Shown piece by piece: positions 1 to 10,839 of a DNA stretch of 64,000 nucleotides. A model generated the notes under the pieces. It made no database searches. It was not told where the DNA came from and was given only the letters and a program-made list of their open reading frames with translations. Within the stretch, counting starts at the first letter, position 1. The number at the start of each line of letters is the position of its first letter. Origin of the DNA: Osedax fenrisi (Eukaryota > Annelida > Polychaeta > Sabellida > Siboglinidae); NCBI GenBank assembly GCA_964019155.1, contig OZ025241.1, forward strand, positions 28,199,059-28,263,058, given 5' to 3'. The position numbers were made by a program, and so were the translations under genes.

Positions 1-790
1 ACCGCCGCCATAACTACCGTCCTTCTCACAGTTATAATCGATCGCAGTGGAAACCTCGACCCTAACGAAGTGAATGAGATCGTACAAACCCCAGGTTAGT
101 GTACTAGAGTACTAGAGGGCATTACTCCACGGGGCTCCGGATCTATGGGTCACTGTCCCCCTCCGTGAGACAGTAGCTTATCCTGGTGTCTGCAATGTTG
201 ACTCTGTGAATGTTCGTGAAGTAATTGTGTAGTTTGTTATCGCCACGATTTAGAATTCTAGCCTACAATTATTATTAATTATCAGATCTATTCCGATCAT
301 TTGCAAATCTATTATTTAAAATAGTTGATACTATTATTATCTATTATAAGTACGAATGATATCTAAGTAAAAACGATATTTCTTACTATTATTTACATGC
401 GGTAAACTTCAATATTTGATTACTTACTAGAAGAGCAATCTCTTAGTAGTACCCACCCCGCCTTTTACCACCCCACCGTCTAGTACCACTCACGTAGTAG
501 CCTGTGATGTGTACTACAGTACTCTCTTACCCCCACCCCACTACCCCATCACCCCATCACCCCACTGCCCCAATCACCTCCACCCCACTACCCACGCTAT
601 AACCCCCACCCTATTACCCTCACCCCACTACCCCCATCACCGCGCAGAGAAACACTTCAAACACTACAACAACGGTCTCCCCGACACGAGCAACTTCCAG
701 GTGAACATTAGTCCACATCTTCCGTTTGAGAATCTTCCGGGCGTCATCGGAAGCTACAAGAAGATCCTCGAGATCCTACGTAAGAAATGA
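1..790 (+). CDS. 3' end of a spliced host gene (two last exons), unidentified
   Basis: Two exon-like blocks join in frame. Exon 1-94 reads TAAITTVLLTVIIDRSGN and onward to VQTP, ending CCAG before a GTTAGT donor (phase 1). A 553-bp intron (95-647) ends in a C-rich tract of CCCCACTAC-like repeats and a CAG acceptor. Exon 648-790 continues EKHFKHYNNGLPDTS and ends ILEILRKK plus TGA at 788-790. The joined codon G|AG gives Glu, so the frame is kept. The blocks are much GC-richer than the sequence around them. An acidic stretch DRSGNLDPNE looks a little like an EF-hand loop but lacks canonical spacing. I do not recognise the family. The gene starts left of the window; sequence after 790 is presumably 3' UTR. 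Splicing is inferred. Confidence 0.6.
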
Positions 791-2570
791 CCCCTGACCT
801 AGTACTACCATCAGCAGTATCGCCGCCTACAGGTGTGATGACCTGTACCGGTCTCACTAACACCGGTGCGGTCAAGCTGGTCAATAGTATCGCCACCTCT
901 CATCACCGTAGTGAACTACACCGATGCTTAGTGCTGACTCCATTGTTAACCCGATGTGTTCGTATGTATGTGTGTACGCATCGTGAAGTTTTGTATTCGC
1001 GTTTATTACTATCTAGGTATATTCTTATGAAGTTTAATAATTTATTATTTATATTACCGAGAAATGTGCCAAAATATAAAATGTAACATTTCTTCAAAAT
1101 TAAATTATATTTTTATATTTATATATATATATATATTTATTTATATATATATATATATATATACATTATTTAAATTATAACGATTTTTATAATAGTATAT
1201 TTTATATGATAATTCTGGTTATATAATAAAGAATAGCTCAGTTTTTCAATGATTAATTTATTTAATTATATAATTAAACTAATTGTAACTGGTATAGATA
1301 TTCTAAAGCTACCTAGTAATATAAATACATAGCTGATGTCACACTCATCTGTTGTGAATACCTCTTTAAGATTATGTATCAAATACACTGATGATGACAA
1401 TATATTATGGGAAAATCAACGTTGATATTTATATCATTATTTGTATTAATTGCGTGAGTTATCGATGATATTAATGATAATAATTTATACAAATATATAT
1501 TCATATTATAACAGATTATTATATTTATTCTAGTTTAATTAATTTTTAAATTTAAAATTACTGCAAAGTCAAATATAAATATGAGTAACTATATAATAAA
1601 TATTTCCAAGGACAATACATTGTATATATTACGAATATCATTAGAAAATGTTGGTTAATATTGAATGTTTTCATTTTGGAATAGGAGAATATTTATTGTG
1701 AATAGTGACATAATTTATGAAACAATTAAAAGTGATTTAACTCTCAGGTAAAATAAGTGTAGAATAGTGGATAGTTGGGCGACTTGAACATGTAGGAGAC
1801 CTGAGCAACCCATAAATAAATATTATTTCTCTATATGAATAATTGTAGAAATCATAAGCTGTAACCCAATATAGAGATTGTTATGCTATGATATTTTAAA
1901 TATTTAGAAAAAAAAATTACTAATTTATAAAATATTTTTATAATTATATTTATTTGAAAAAATTATTTTTTTGAATTACTTCTACATACTTTTAAAAGGT
2001 AGAATAAAGTAATATTCGATTACATAATTATATATTATATAAATAAAGTATTCTTATATAGTATCTAACTACGGTATTAATAAATACAAAATTATATATG
2101 TAATTTTTGTTATCTATTTTAAAAACATCTGAAAAAAGGAATCTATAACCACCAAATATGGGAGAGTTTAATATAATTTAATATTATGACTCTTCCAGAG
2201 AAATCAATCTTCGAATGTAACAAAAAATTGTATAACGCAAAAAATAAAGCGGAATCTAAATGTTATAGTTAGCAAATATTTATTCTTTCGATTATATATT
2301 TGGTTACATCAATTACCAATCAATAAAATAACTAATAATAATGAACAATAAGGAATAAATAAAGTACTCTACATTAATATAAGATTATAAATAGTGATCA
2401 GGGATATATAGTTGTAAATATAAAATATACAAGGTGATAGTTATAAATATATCTATATGTAGGGACTCTTAAAGATATAAAGTTAAGGATTATAATCTGT
2501 CTGACGGAAAGAGTGAATATGAAAGTTTATAGAGCAAAGAACATTTAAGATACGTGATGAAAAGATAGAG
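791..2570. other. AT-rich intergenic stretch
   Basis: The first 250 bases are moderately GC-rich and probably 3' UTR of the preceding gene. The rest is AT-rich with a (TA)n/TTTATTTA tract near 1,110-1,165. I see no gene. Confidence 0.5.
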
Positions 2571-2574
2571 AGCT

Positions 2575-2850
2575 AAAGTAATAGACACCAAGATTTAACA
2601 TCAGAATATAGAATAGCATGATCGTTTATCATGATAAAAGGTTGGACTGTTAACATGTATTTGTGAGAAGGGAAATGAAGAAATATTGCTTCTGTTTTAT
2701 TAAAATTTAGTGATAGAGAGTAATTTGAAAGCCAAGTATAGATATATTTAATACAGTTAGACATAAGAGTTGGAGCACAATTGCAATTTAGATTGGAAAT
2801 GAATTTTACATTAAGTTGTATATCATCTGCATATGAGTAAACTGAGATAA
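2575..2850 (-). pseudogene. L2/CR1-type reverse transcriptase fragment
   Basis: The minus strand reads SYADDIQLNVKF, then KYIYTWLSNYSLSLNFNKTE and AIFLHF. YADD is the catalytic box of reverse transcriptase, and the spacing to WL..N.LSLN..KTE is that of Jockey-superfamily (L2/CR1) LINEs. The frame is open only for this piece, with no endonuclease or start nearby. A related thumb segment lies at 52,930-53,700. A decayed insertion. Confidence 0.75.
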
Positions 2851-3184
2851 AAGGAAATTATGAAATAATATTAAAAATATAAAATATTTCTATTTTTCTA
2901 TAGATAAATATTGAAAATTACCATTCTTTTGGCATTTGGGAATTCCCTAAAGGATATTTCGATAATAAGACATATACCCATTGATAAGAATAGAAGAAGT
3001 GCGCTTAGAAATTTAGTTTTGAAATATGAAACCATTTAATGCATTACCGGCGATACCAATATTAGCCAAGCGCGCTTCATAATAATAATAATAGTTTATT
3101 TATACATTTAAATAATAATAGAAATAATTCTCTAAAGTGTAATCAAATATATTTTAGCAAAACAAACAAAAATCAAAATATAAG

Positions 3185-3420
3185 ATATCTGTTCAGTCTA
3201 TTGTGGAATATTCAAAGAGACTGAAAACTTCTTATCGGCATAGGTAGCTTGTTCCACACCGAAGCAGCAGAAATCTTCAAGGACCTCTTTATTATTTCGT
3301 CATCGACCTTGTATCAGTTTCATGGGATAGTGCCTCGAGTATCCAGTTCTTTTCTCTGATAATAGAGTTGATAAATAGGAAGGTACTCCAGAAATAATTA
3401 CTCTTTTAATTAAACATAAA
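3185..3420 (-). pseudogene. LINE ORF2 C-terminal remnant
   Basis: The minus strand contains LSEKRTGYSRH and, after frame breaks, SLKISAASVWNKLPMPIRSF followed by a stop. The pattern A..WN.LP..IR....F..F is the standard end of Jockey-superfamily ORF2 proteins. It lies upstream, in minus-strand sense, of the YADD fragment at 2.6-2.85 kb, so the two pieces are different insertions. Confidence 0.65.
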
Positions 3421-4399
3421 AATCTGTAATTAATTCTTGAAGATACCCCTAACCATTTTAATTTGTGTAAATAATAACTAGTCGAAAATATATTAGAATA
3501 TGGGATATTAAATATTATTTTTTTATATCTAGATTGATATGAGCAGATTATACTATGGTTAATATATTATAATACCTAACAAACTATGCACTTAGATCAA
3601 GTATGACAATACTAATGATTATTGTAATTATAATATATTTAATATTTTATTAGGTACTAATAACTTATTAGTAAAGTTAAGTAAGAAAGTTTTTTTATTG
3701 TTTCAGTATTTGCTTGGTACATAGGCACTTTGGAAATAGAAAGGTATATTATTAGTAGTCGGTAAATAAGAGAGTTGCTTAGAAATAATTCTCTAAGACT
3801 TAGAGAGTCTAAGGTTTTAGAAAATGTGGTGAGGTAGGGAATAGGTACCCAAGAAACCAAAGTAGGTGTAAAAATGGTATGCAAATGTCGTATTTACAAC
3901 GTTGTAAATTTGGGTGCTTTGTGAGCAAATAAAAACTAGTGCATAAACACCAATCTATACCTATAAATACAACTTGATTAATGTAAAATAAATAAAAAAT
4001 AGTGCATATACATCAACTATTTGTATTTATTTAATTATCAATATAGGAAATTATGATTATGATTATAATTATTGTGCAAGGTGAAACTTGAATAAAATAA
4101 TTGTGATATTGTAAAAGACTATAATGATTATTCAATAAAATATGAATTTTATAAATAATAACTTATTTATTAAAAACAGCATATTAAATTAAATATAAAA
4201 TAAAAATAATAATTGATAATTAATTTATATTAGTAATAAGTTAATAAATATATTAAAATAAATAAAAAGTAAAATATTATAAAAATTAGTATTAAATTAA
4301 ATAAAATTTAAATAAATATATATATTATTAATTTATTTATTTCATTTTTACAGTGATTAAAATTAATAGTAGGTTTAATTAATATCTACTTATAAGTAT

Positions 4400-4725
4400 A
4401 CTTACTTTTTACTTTTTTTGGTTTATGGACTGCAAGTGCGTGAGCAATCGGCCGTCCATGGGAGGGATATTATTGAGTGGGAGGGAATTCCCTTAAGGCA
4501 AGGGAAAAGTAATGAGTCTTGAGGTGGCGTTTAAAGGAGGGAGTTGATGAGTTTATTCGTAGGTGTTTGGGTAGGAGTTCCAGTGGTAAGGGGCAGAGAG
4601 GGCAAAGGAGCGTATATTTGAAGAATGGAGTTTGTATAAATGGGGAGTGGTAAGGATAAAGGTGTTGGAGGAACGGGTCTGGAGTGTAGTGATGGGTGTG
4701 TGTAGATGTAGGAGGGAGCAAGGTA
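4400..4725 (-). pseudogene. LINE 3' end (ORF2 C-terminus plus 3' UTR)
   Basis: The minus strand reads PLELLPKHLRINSSTPSFKR then HLKTHYF, a Jockey/L2-type C-terminus. It is followed by ACGGCCGATTGCT and AGTCCATAAACC. A similar ACGGCTGATTGCTT...AGTCC follows the LINE piece at 53.7 kb, so both have the same 3' UTR family. Confidence 0.6.
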
Positions 4726-4974
4726 GTCAGGGGAAATGTAGTGTACTATTGTGGTATACTAGTATTATAAAGTATTACAACTATAAAAATAAATCGTGTA
4801 CTTACACTATTCTACACCTATTTTACAACGCATTAACAATTATAAGTTGTATTTTTTAGTGTAATTACAACGAATTACAACTATACAAAATAAATGGTGT
4901 ATTTACACTATTATACACCTATTTTTACAACTTATTTTAAATTATAGGTTTTTTTGTAGTGTAATTACAACGTA

Positions 4975-5888
4975 GGGGAAAGTAGCCGAATACGGACAGT
5001 GCCCGATTACGGACACTCTCGGTATCTCAGAAACCATAAATCCTACAAAAAAATTGTAATTAATAAAATATTCATAATTATATAAATAGTCTAAAAAAGT
5101 ATTTTTTATTTTTATATTATTCAAAATATTGCTGATAGGCTATAACAATTAAGTTATTTTTTTATTACGTTTTTAAATTTATGAAAACAAATTTCAACTT
5201 AAAACCTTCTAATGAATATACAAATGTATAGATATAAAATATAACATTTTATTATTAAAAAATAAAGCATTCTAAAATTATATATATAATTTCTGTATTT
5301 GTTATCAAATATTCATTAAGTTATAAGCATATATCTAGAGGTCATATACGTTCCTAATACGGACACTCTAGATGTATTAATATGGACACCCTATAACCAA
5401 TAAGCGCGCAGCGTATGAACTAATCTGATATTCATAAAAATCGCGTACGCCATACGTTATAATATTAATACCACCAATAAAGATACATTTAAAAATTGTA
5501 TTATGTATATACTTAAATTGTATTATTAATTAAAAAATAATAAAAATAAATAAATTATTAACTAATTAAATTAGAATAAATTGTTCATCAAATTAATTAT
5601 AAATAATGTAATTGTAATTTATCTGATAGATTCATCATTAATAATGAGTGTATCTAGTGGTATATAGGGTGTCCGTATTATAACATAGGGTGTCAGTATT
5701 CGGACATGGGCACCGAATACGGACACCCCCGTTATCTATAGAATTAAAATATTAAATAAAATTTTAAAATCACGATAATATCTATAATCATATAATATTA
5801 ATATATTGTAATTTTTGAATAAAAATAATTAGTTATAAAATGTTAAGACCATTTATTGTTAAAGTGTCCGTATTTGGTTACTTTCCCC
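4975..5888. mobile_element. 914-bp MITE with GGGGAAAGTA TIRs and TA target duplication
   Basis: Left TIR GGGGAAAGTAGCCGAATACG, right TIR (reverse complement) GGGGAAAGTAACCAAATACG, each bounded by TA. Internal motifs (GTGTCCGTATTA, GGACACCC near 5,350-5,400 and 5,655-5,730) repeat the TIR core in both orientations. No transposase. A diverged relative lies at about 56,320-56,470. The TA duplication suggests a Tc1/mariner-pogo-type mover. Confidence 0.8.
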
Positions 5889-5958
5889 TATTACATCTTT
5901 ACACAAATAAATGGTGTATTTACACTATGTTAAACCTATTTTTATAACCAATTACAAC

Positions 5959-7218
5959 CAGTTATGGGCACGATCACGAATTTTCACGATCGCCGATCGT
6001 CGATCAATTTCGTCGATCATTTTCTAACGATCGTCGATCGTCGATCTTTTTACTCGATCATTTTTTAACGATCGTCGATCGTCGATCGTCGATCGTGTAA
6101 TTATTTTGATCGTCGATCGCGATCTCGATCATCGATCGCCGATCGTGGATCTCGATCGTATTATTATATAAGCGTATGAATTACGGGCTGCTGCATGAAC
6201 CACTAATGATCCACGCATTACTAGCGAGTACTCACGCATTGACGCCGTCATATCAATATATTTATATACCTATATATAAATATACCAATGTATCTTTTTT
6301 ACTAAGTAATCGTAATATTTTACCGTGCGAGACAGTTTTTATGGAGATTTATTCCCAACACTATTTTCAATAGAATCCCGCTTATTAAAAATGGATACTA
6401 AATTAGTTTATTGTCAACCATTATTAGATGTATTAAAGGAATGATTAAAATGTAGGTTTAACGATTATTTTTCATTTGAGTATTCTATTAATAGTGCCAT
6501 TATAGTAACAATATCTAACCCACAATTTAAGTTAAATTGGTTAATTAATTACGTAGAAGAAAAAGATATGTTGTTATCTACATTTAAGAAATATGTTAAT
6601 AGACATATCCCAGATAACGAGGTTTATATAACTACACCAGAACAAATCAAAACTAATTCATATGAATTCTATGTTATTGATGATAATGGACCATCCACTT
6701 CTAAATCAACGGTATACCTATTTCTATAGAAATAGAAATACTTAATTATATAAATAGTAAAAATACTAATTTATATATGCTAAATAATTATCCTATTATA
6801 AAAATGTTATTTATAAAATACAATTCTATACTCCCATCATCCACGCCGGTGGAAAGAATGTTTAGTATTTCTACCAATATAAATAAACCGAAACGCAATA
6901 AACTAAATGATACTAAATTTGCATTGTTAGTTCTATTGAAATCAAATTTATTATATTAATATTATTTTATTATAAATTTGATCGTATTTCAACATTTTCA
7001 TAAATAAAAATTATTATTATATCCACTATTTTGTTATTTCTTGATGTAAATATATATAAATTATGTTTAATTTTTTTCACGATCGTTGATCGCGATCAGT
7101 TGCTGACGATCGTCGATCATTTTACTCGATCATTTTCTAACGATCGTCGATCGTCGATCATTTTACTCGATCATTTTCAAACGATCGTCGATCGCGATCG
7201 GGATCGTGCCCATCACTG
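5959..7218. mobile_element. hAT element (1,260 bp) with 8-bp TSD
   Basis: The element starts CAGTTATGGGCACGATC and ends GATCGTGCCCATCACTG, inverted termini with two mismatches. It is flanked by ATTACAAC at 5,951-5,958 and again at 7,219-7,226, a perfect 8-bp target duplication, which is the hAT hallmark. Subterminal DNA on both sides is packed with CGATCGTCGATC repeats. The interior (about 6,380-6,957) holds a decayed transposase. Confidence 0.9.
6390..6957 (+). pseudogene. hAT transposase remnant
   Basis: The piece near 6,505-6,720 reads SNPQFKLNWLINYVEEKD then YVNRHIPDNEVY, resembling the 'DPRFK..WL' segment of hAT transposases. After a gap, 6,777-6,957 reads LPSSTPVERMFSISTNINKP and ends LLVLLKSNLL. 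This is the C-terminal hAT dimerisation motif (S.P.ERvFS...NI). The N-terminal BED finger and first catalytic Asp are not visible, and internal stops break the frame. It lies entirely inside the hAT termini. Confidence 0.8.
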
Positions 7219-7476
7219 ATTACAACCAATCAAAACCTAATACACCTACTTTAGTTTCTTGGGTACCTATAGACGTCTATAGTTATTAAAGGGTAAGGGA
7301 TCAATAGAAGGTTTTTTAATAGAAGAGTTGAATAAGTATATGTAGGACCTACATTGTAGGTAGATAGGTTAGCAATGATAACTTAGCATATATACCTACC
7401 TACATTAGTTATAACATGTAACTTAAATAATATAATGTCTGTAGACCACAATACTTTATATACCTCTAGTAGGTTA

Positions 7477-7624
7477 GTATATACTAGTGATGTAAATGAT
7501 GCCGAGCCGAGACTTTCATTTTCGGAAAAAAAAACGAGCCCGAGCCGATTAATACTTTGGGTAACTGAGACTGAGACTGCATCATGCTTTACATTTGAGC
7601 ATCATTTACATCACTAGTATATAC
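7477..7624. mobile_element. 148-bp fold-back MITE
   Basis: GTATATACTAGTGATGTAAA and onward to TGATGC at the left is repeated as its exact reverse complement at the right (26-bp inverted repeat). The core holds GAGCCGAG motifs. Non-coding. Confidence 0.65.
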
Positions 7625-7698
7625 CTATATATACCTACATCTACCTTATATGGCTCTAGTGTCTATATATATATAGATTTATATTACCTACTTAACCA

Positions 7699-7737
<39 letters not shown>

Positions 7738-7854
7738 GTATGGCTATGTATACACATACTACATAGGATATAATTAATACATATTTATATATAACGTATA
7801 GTGTATTCAGTATAGTGCATTAAGGTGCTTTGGTAAAAGTATAGTGTATGTGAT

Positions 7855-7857
<3 letters not shown>

Positions 7858-7895
<38 letters not shown>
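7858..7895. repeat. (TA)n microsatellite
   Basis: Pure TA run. Similar runs lie near 7,700-7,735, 8,393-8,424, 8,740-8,775 and 9,866-9,902, and throughout the window. Confidence 0.9.
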
Positions 7896-8389
7896 AGTAT
7901 ACTTGATAAATATATAGGATTAGATAAACATCATGAAAGTTAATAGGGTATAGACTATAAATTGTGAAGTAATATGAGAGAGTATTGTATATTACAACTA
8001 ATTTTATATATAATACTATATATAGTATTATTTATTATGTATACATTATCTTTGTTTTTAATAAATTTAATTTTGCTTGAACATAAACATAAACATAAAC
8101 ATACAGTTTGGTTGTTGTACATATTAAAATAAATTAGTATATTCTTAAGTGAAATAAGTGTAATTATTAGATATAATATATATATATGATGATGATGATG
8201 ATGATATTGAGTTTATTAGCACTAAAATAGGGTCATGTAGACCCCTTCGCTCGTGCGGGAAGAAAATAATAATAAAATAATAGTAATACGATAATAATTT
8301 GATAATAATATACATTCAATATACAACGGAAAAACAATAATAAACAATATAAAGGACTATTATATACTACAGTCTGCATTGATATGCAT

Positions 8390-8428
<39 letters not shown>

Positions 8429-8729
8429 CTAACATATATAAACAATCGATATAAAGATGGCATCTTTCTTTATATCGATGATATAAAGTTTAAATTATAA
8501 ACCCATGCAGTAAATACATATATGTATATATGTATATATTACTAGACATACTGAAAATAGAATTACATATTAATCGAAGATTACCGGATATCATACATCA
8601 ATTGATATACTTGCAAGTTCTTTTGAATCTCCAACTCACTTATATACATCATTTAATATGAAGCATATGCATGTCTATATGGCCAACAAATACTACGAAA
8701 TACGAATACATATATATATATATTTATAT

Positions 8730-8780
<51 letters not shown>

Positions 8781-8975
8781 GTATATCACGTACATAAACA
8801 ACCACTTGTTAAAAGTTCATTCATATATGAAAGTATGAATGTATGAAACATTAGTTCACACATAGGACTATTATAGTCCGACTATATATGACGAAATGAA
8901 TTCATTCAAAGGATTATTTAACAAATTATTAACTTTGTTGTCGTATTTTATTAATAGAGGAAAGTAACCTATATA

Positions 8976-9268
8976 TTGTTATTGTTATTTTTATTTGGTG
9001 GAGTCCTTTCATCCCATCCATGAACTTAGATGAAGTTTTCACTTATAACCATATATGGCTCTAATATCCCTTCGAAGCCGCTCTAATGTTAAGGCATCCA
9101 TGGTGTTAACGAGAGCCGATCATTTATTTATACACAATTATATAAGATCACTTCTAAATAATATTTTAAGACCCATTTTATAAAATTAATTAATGGTCCG
9201 GACGAGGCTCGAACCCGTGTCCTACTGCTTGTGTGTCTGACGCCTTAGCCACTGAGCCACACATGCAG
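8976..9268 (-). mobile_element. tRNA-derived SINE
   Basis: On the minus strand the head begins CTGCATGTGTGGCTCAGTGG (A-box TGGCTCAGTGG) and continues to a B-box GGTTCGAGCCT about 40 bases on, a typical pol III internal promoter. The body ends GGGATGAAAGGACTCCACC and a short (AACAAT)-like tail. Near-identical copies lie at 9,579-9,863 (minus), 22,961-23,245 (plus) and 35,681-35,978 (minus). Confidence 0.85.
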
Positions 9269-9551
9269 TTTAACATTATTATAAACCTATATAATCATAT
9301 TTAATATGTACAAATAATATTTGTTTTTAACATACATTATTATTATTTCTTAATAATTATATTCTTGATATTAATTAGAGAATTTAATTTCGTCTGAACA
9401 TAAACAAGTTATTTGTACATATTGAAAATATAATAAATTAACATATTATTAAAAGGTGTGTATGATATTTCATATATAACTAAATAATACAGAATTATGT
9501 GTGATTGAAGTTACTTTCTTAATAAAGTTATATTTATTATTATACACGTAG

Positions 9552-9578
<27 letters not shown>

Positions 9579-9583
<5 letters not shown>

Positions 9584-9863
9584 ATTTTATTTGGTGGATT
9601 CCTTTCATCCCATCCAGGAACTTAGATGAAGTTTTCACTTATAACCATATATGGCTCTATTGTCCCTTCGAAGCCGATCTCATGTTAAGGCATCCATGGT
9701 TTTAACGAGAGCCGATAATTTATTTATACACAATTATATAAGATTAATTCTAAATAATATTTTAAGACCCATTTTATAAAATTAATAATGGTCCGGACGA
9801 GGCTCGAACCCGTGTCCTACTGCTTATGTGTCTGACGCCTTAGCCACTGAGCTACACAGGCAG
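9579..9863 (-). mobile_element. tRNA-derived SINE
   Basis: Same family as the copy about 600 bp to the left, with the same A-box, B-box and GGGATGAAAGGAATCCACC-like body end. The tRNA-like end abuts a (TA)n run. The A-box region reads GTAGCTCAGTGGCTAAGG. Confidence 0.85.
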
Positions 9864-9909
<46 letters not shown>

Positions 9910-9976
9910 TGCACAGTTGTATATTATTAATAATAATACTTTATTATATAAATGTACAATATACATTGTATAATAT

Positions 9977-10068
9977 ACATGATGTACGCTACGAATAAAG
10001 AGGGGTGCAAATGTATAATCAATTTGATATAACACCCCTCTTTATTCGTATCGTACATCATGTACTAT
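9977..10068. repeat. Fold-back inverted repeat
   Basis: ACATGATGTACGCTACGAAT...AAAGAGGGGTG at the left is repeated inverted as CACCCCTCTTTATTCG...TACATCATGT at the right, with about 30 bases between. In related copy B (near 51,130) only a form of the right half is found, so the left half may be an inverted local duplication. Confidence 0.6.
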
Positions 10069-10385
10069 TCCCTACAGTCGTAAATAATGGTGGCAAACAC
10101 CAAACGTTGTCTGCCGAGGTGATGTTTCTGTGGGACATCTAGCAGACTATGGAAACAACTGGCCTCAGAATTGTTTCAACTATGAGTTAACACGTATCCC
10201 CTTAAGTAGTACAACTTAAGTTGGTGATGAATATACATATATTTATAATTTATATTGCGATAGGAGTTATACATATATAACTGCAGTATATTGTAAATAA
10301 TACTGTAGATATATCTTCTCTATAATATCACTAGCAGAATAATTTTAAACAAGCCGAAGGAAATATCCTCCAATGAAGGTACTTC

Positions 10386-10431
10386 TACAGTATTAGTAGT
10401 AGTAGTAGTAGTAGACTACTAGTATTAGTAT

Positions 10432-10470
<39 letters not shown>

Positions 10471-10475
10471 ACTAC

Positions 10476-10541
<66 letters not shown>

Positions 10542-10573
10542 TAGTAGTAGTAGTAGACTACTAGTAGTAGTAT

Positions 10574-10610
<37 letters not shown>

Positions 10611-10617
10611 TGTTGTT

Positions 10618-10650
<33 letters not shown>

Positions 10651-10655
10651 GTATA
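10386..10655. repeat. (TAG)n/(CTA)n trinucleotide array
   Basis: About 270 bp of TAG with a few TTG and GACTAC interruptions. It forms the outer end of the left palindrome arm. The same place in the right arm (about 21,770-21,795) has only eight or nine TAC units, so the array differs strongly in length between arms. Confidence 0.9.
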
Positions 10656-10692
10656 TAATAATAATAATAAACACGACAATTGGGTACGTATA

Positions 10693-10698
10693 TTTATT
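10693..10698 (-). promoter_or_regulatory. Putative poly(A) signal AATAAA
   Basis: TTTATT on the plus strand reads AATAAA on the gene strand, about 140 bases past the stop codon of the minus-strand gene. The other arm has AATAAA at the mirrored place. Confidence 0.5.
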
Positions 10699-10756
10699 GA
10701 ATAAACATTTACCTAAGTTTCGCTTGACACTTAACGCACAATATCGCCATTTCGTT

Positions 10757-10797
10757 AGGGTAACAATGTCGATGTCGACCTCGACTTGAGTTACTCT
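10757..10797 (-). promoter_or_regulatory. Hairpin in 3' UTR of the BAF-like gene
   Basis: In gene sense: AGAGTAAC ... GTTACCCT, with an inner GTCGAGGTCGACATCGAC that can also self-pair. One pair is mismatched here (A opposite C); the other copy has the perfect AGAGTAAC/GTTACTCT stem. A possible mRNA structural element; it is not the canonical histone stem-loop sequence. Confidence 0.35.
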
Positions 10798-10839
10798 AAT
10801 CCATGCTGTACAAGTGTTCTATTAAGCGTTTTCCGTGCG

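Larger units (their letters stand above)
3844..7267. mobile_element. 3.4-kb TIR element, host of nested insertions
   Basis: Left end TAGGTACCCAAGAAACCAAA (3,842 on) and right end TTAGTTTCTTGGGTACCTA (to 7,269) are inverted copies with one mismatch over about 28 bases, continuing into AGTAGGTGTA. Flanking TA on both sides fits a TA target duplication. Inside is a repetitive filler built on ATTACAAC and AAATGGTGTATTTACACTA units. It is interrupted by a LINE 3' piece (4.40-4.73 kb), a TA-flanked MITE (4,975-5,888) and a hAT element (5,959-7,218). Without the insertions the core would be only about 0.9 kb, so it is probably a MITE. Confidence 0.65.
7745..10385. repeat. Dispersed repeat, copy A (carries two SINEs)
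   Basis: Blocks here recur in the same order at 49,960-51,600: CATACTACATAGGATAT; AACAAATACTACGAAATACG followed by (TA)n; ATTCATTCAAAGGATTATTT; TTTCGYNTGAACATAAACAA; GTAAATAATGGTGGCAA; GACATCTAGC. The last blocks also resemble 16,240-16,700. The family looks old and non-coding. In this copy SINEs at 8,976-9,268 and 9,579-9,863 interrupt it. Confidence 0.6.

Noticed and set aside
1..94. EF-hand calcium-binding gene
   Set aside because: DRSGNLDPNE resembles part of a loop, but the canonical spacing and the flanking helix are not there.
3657..3884. Minus-strand 75-codon ORF
   Set aside because: It runs across the boundary of the TIR element, has no recognisable motif and AT-biased composition.
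6777..6959. Independent small gene
   Set aside because: It is the C-terminal dimerisation motif of the hAT transposase inside complete hAT termini.
8976..9268. True tRNA gene
   Set aside because: A- and B-boxes are good, but the sequence continues into a conserved 200-bp body and recurs four times, so it is a SINE.
10431..10679. Minus-strand ORF of poly-Thr/Leu/Tyr
   Set aside because: Translation of the (TAG)n microsatellite in successive frames; not a gene.
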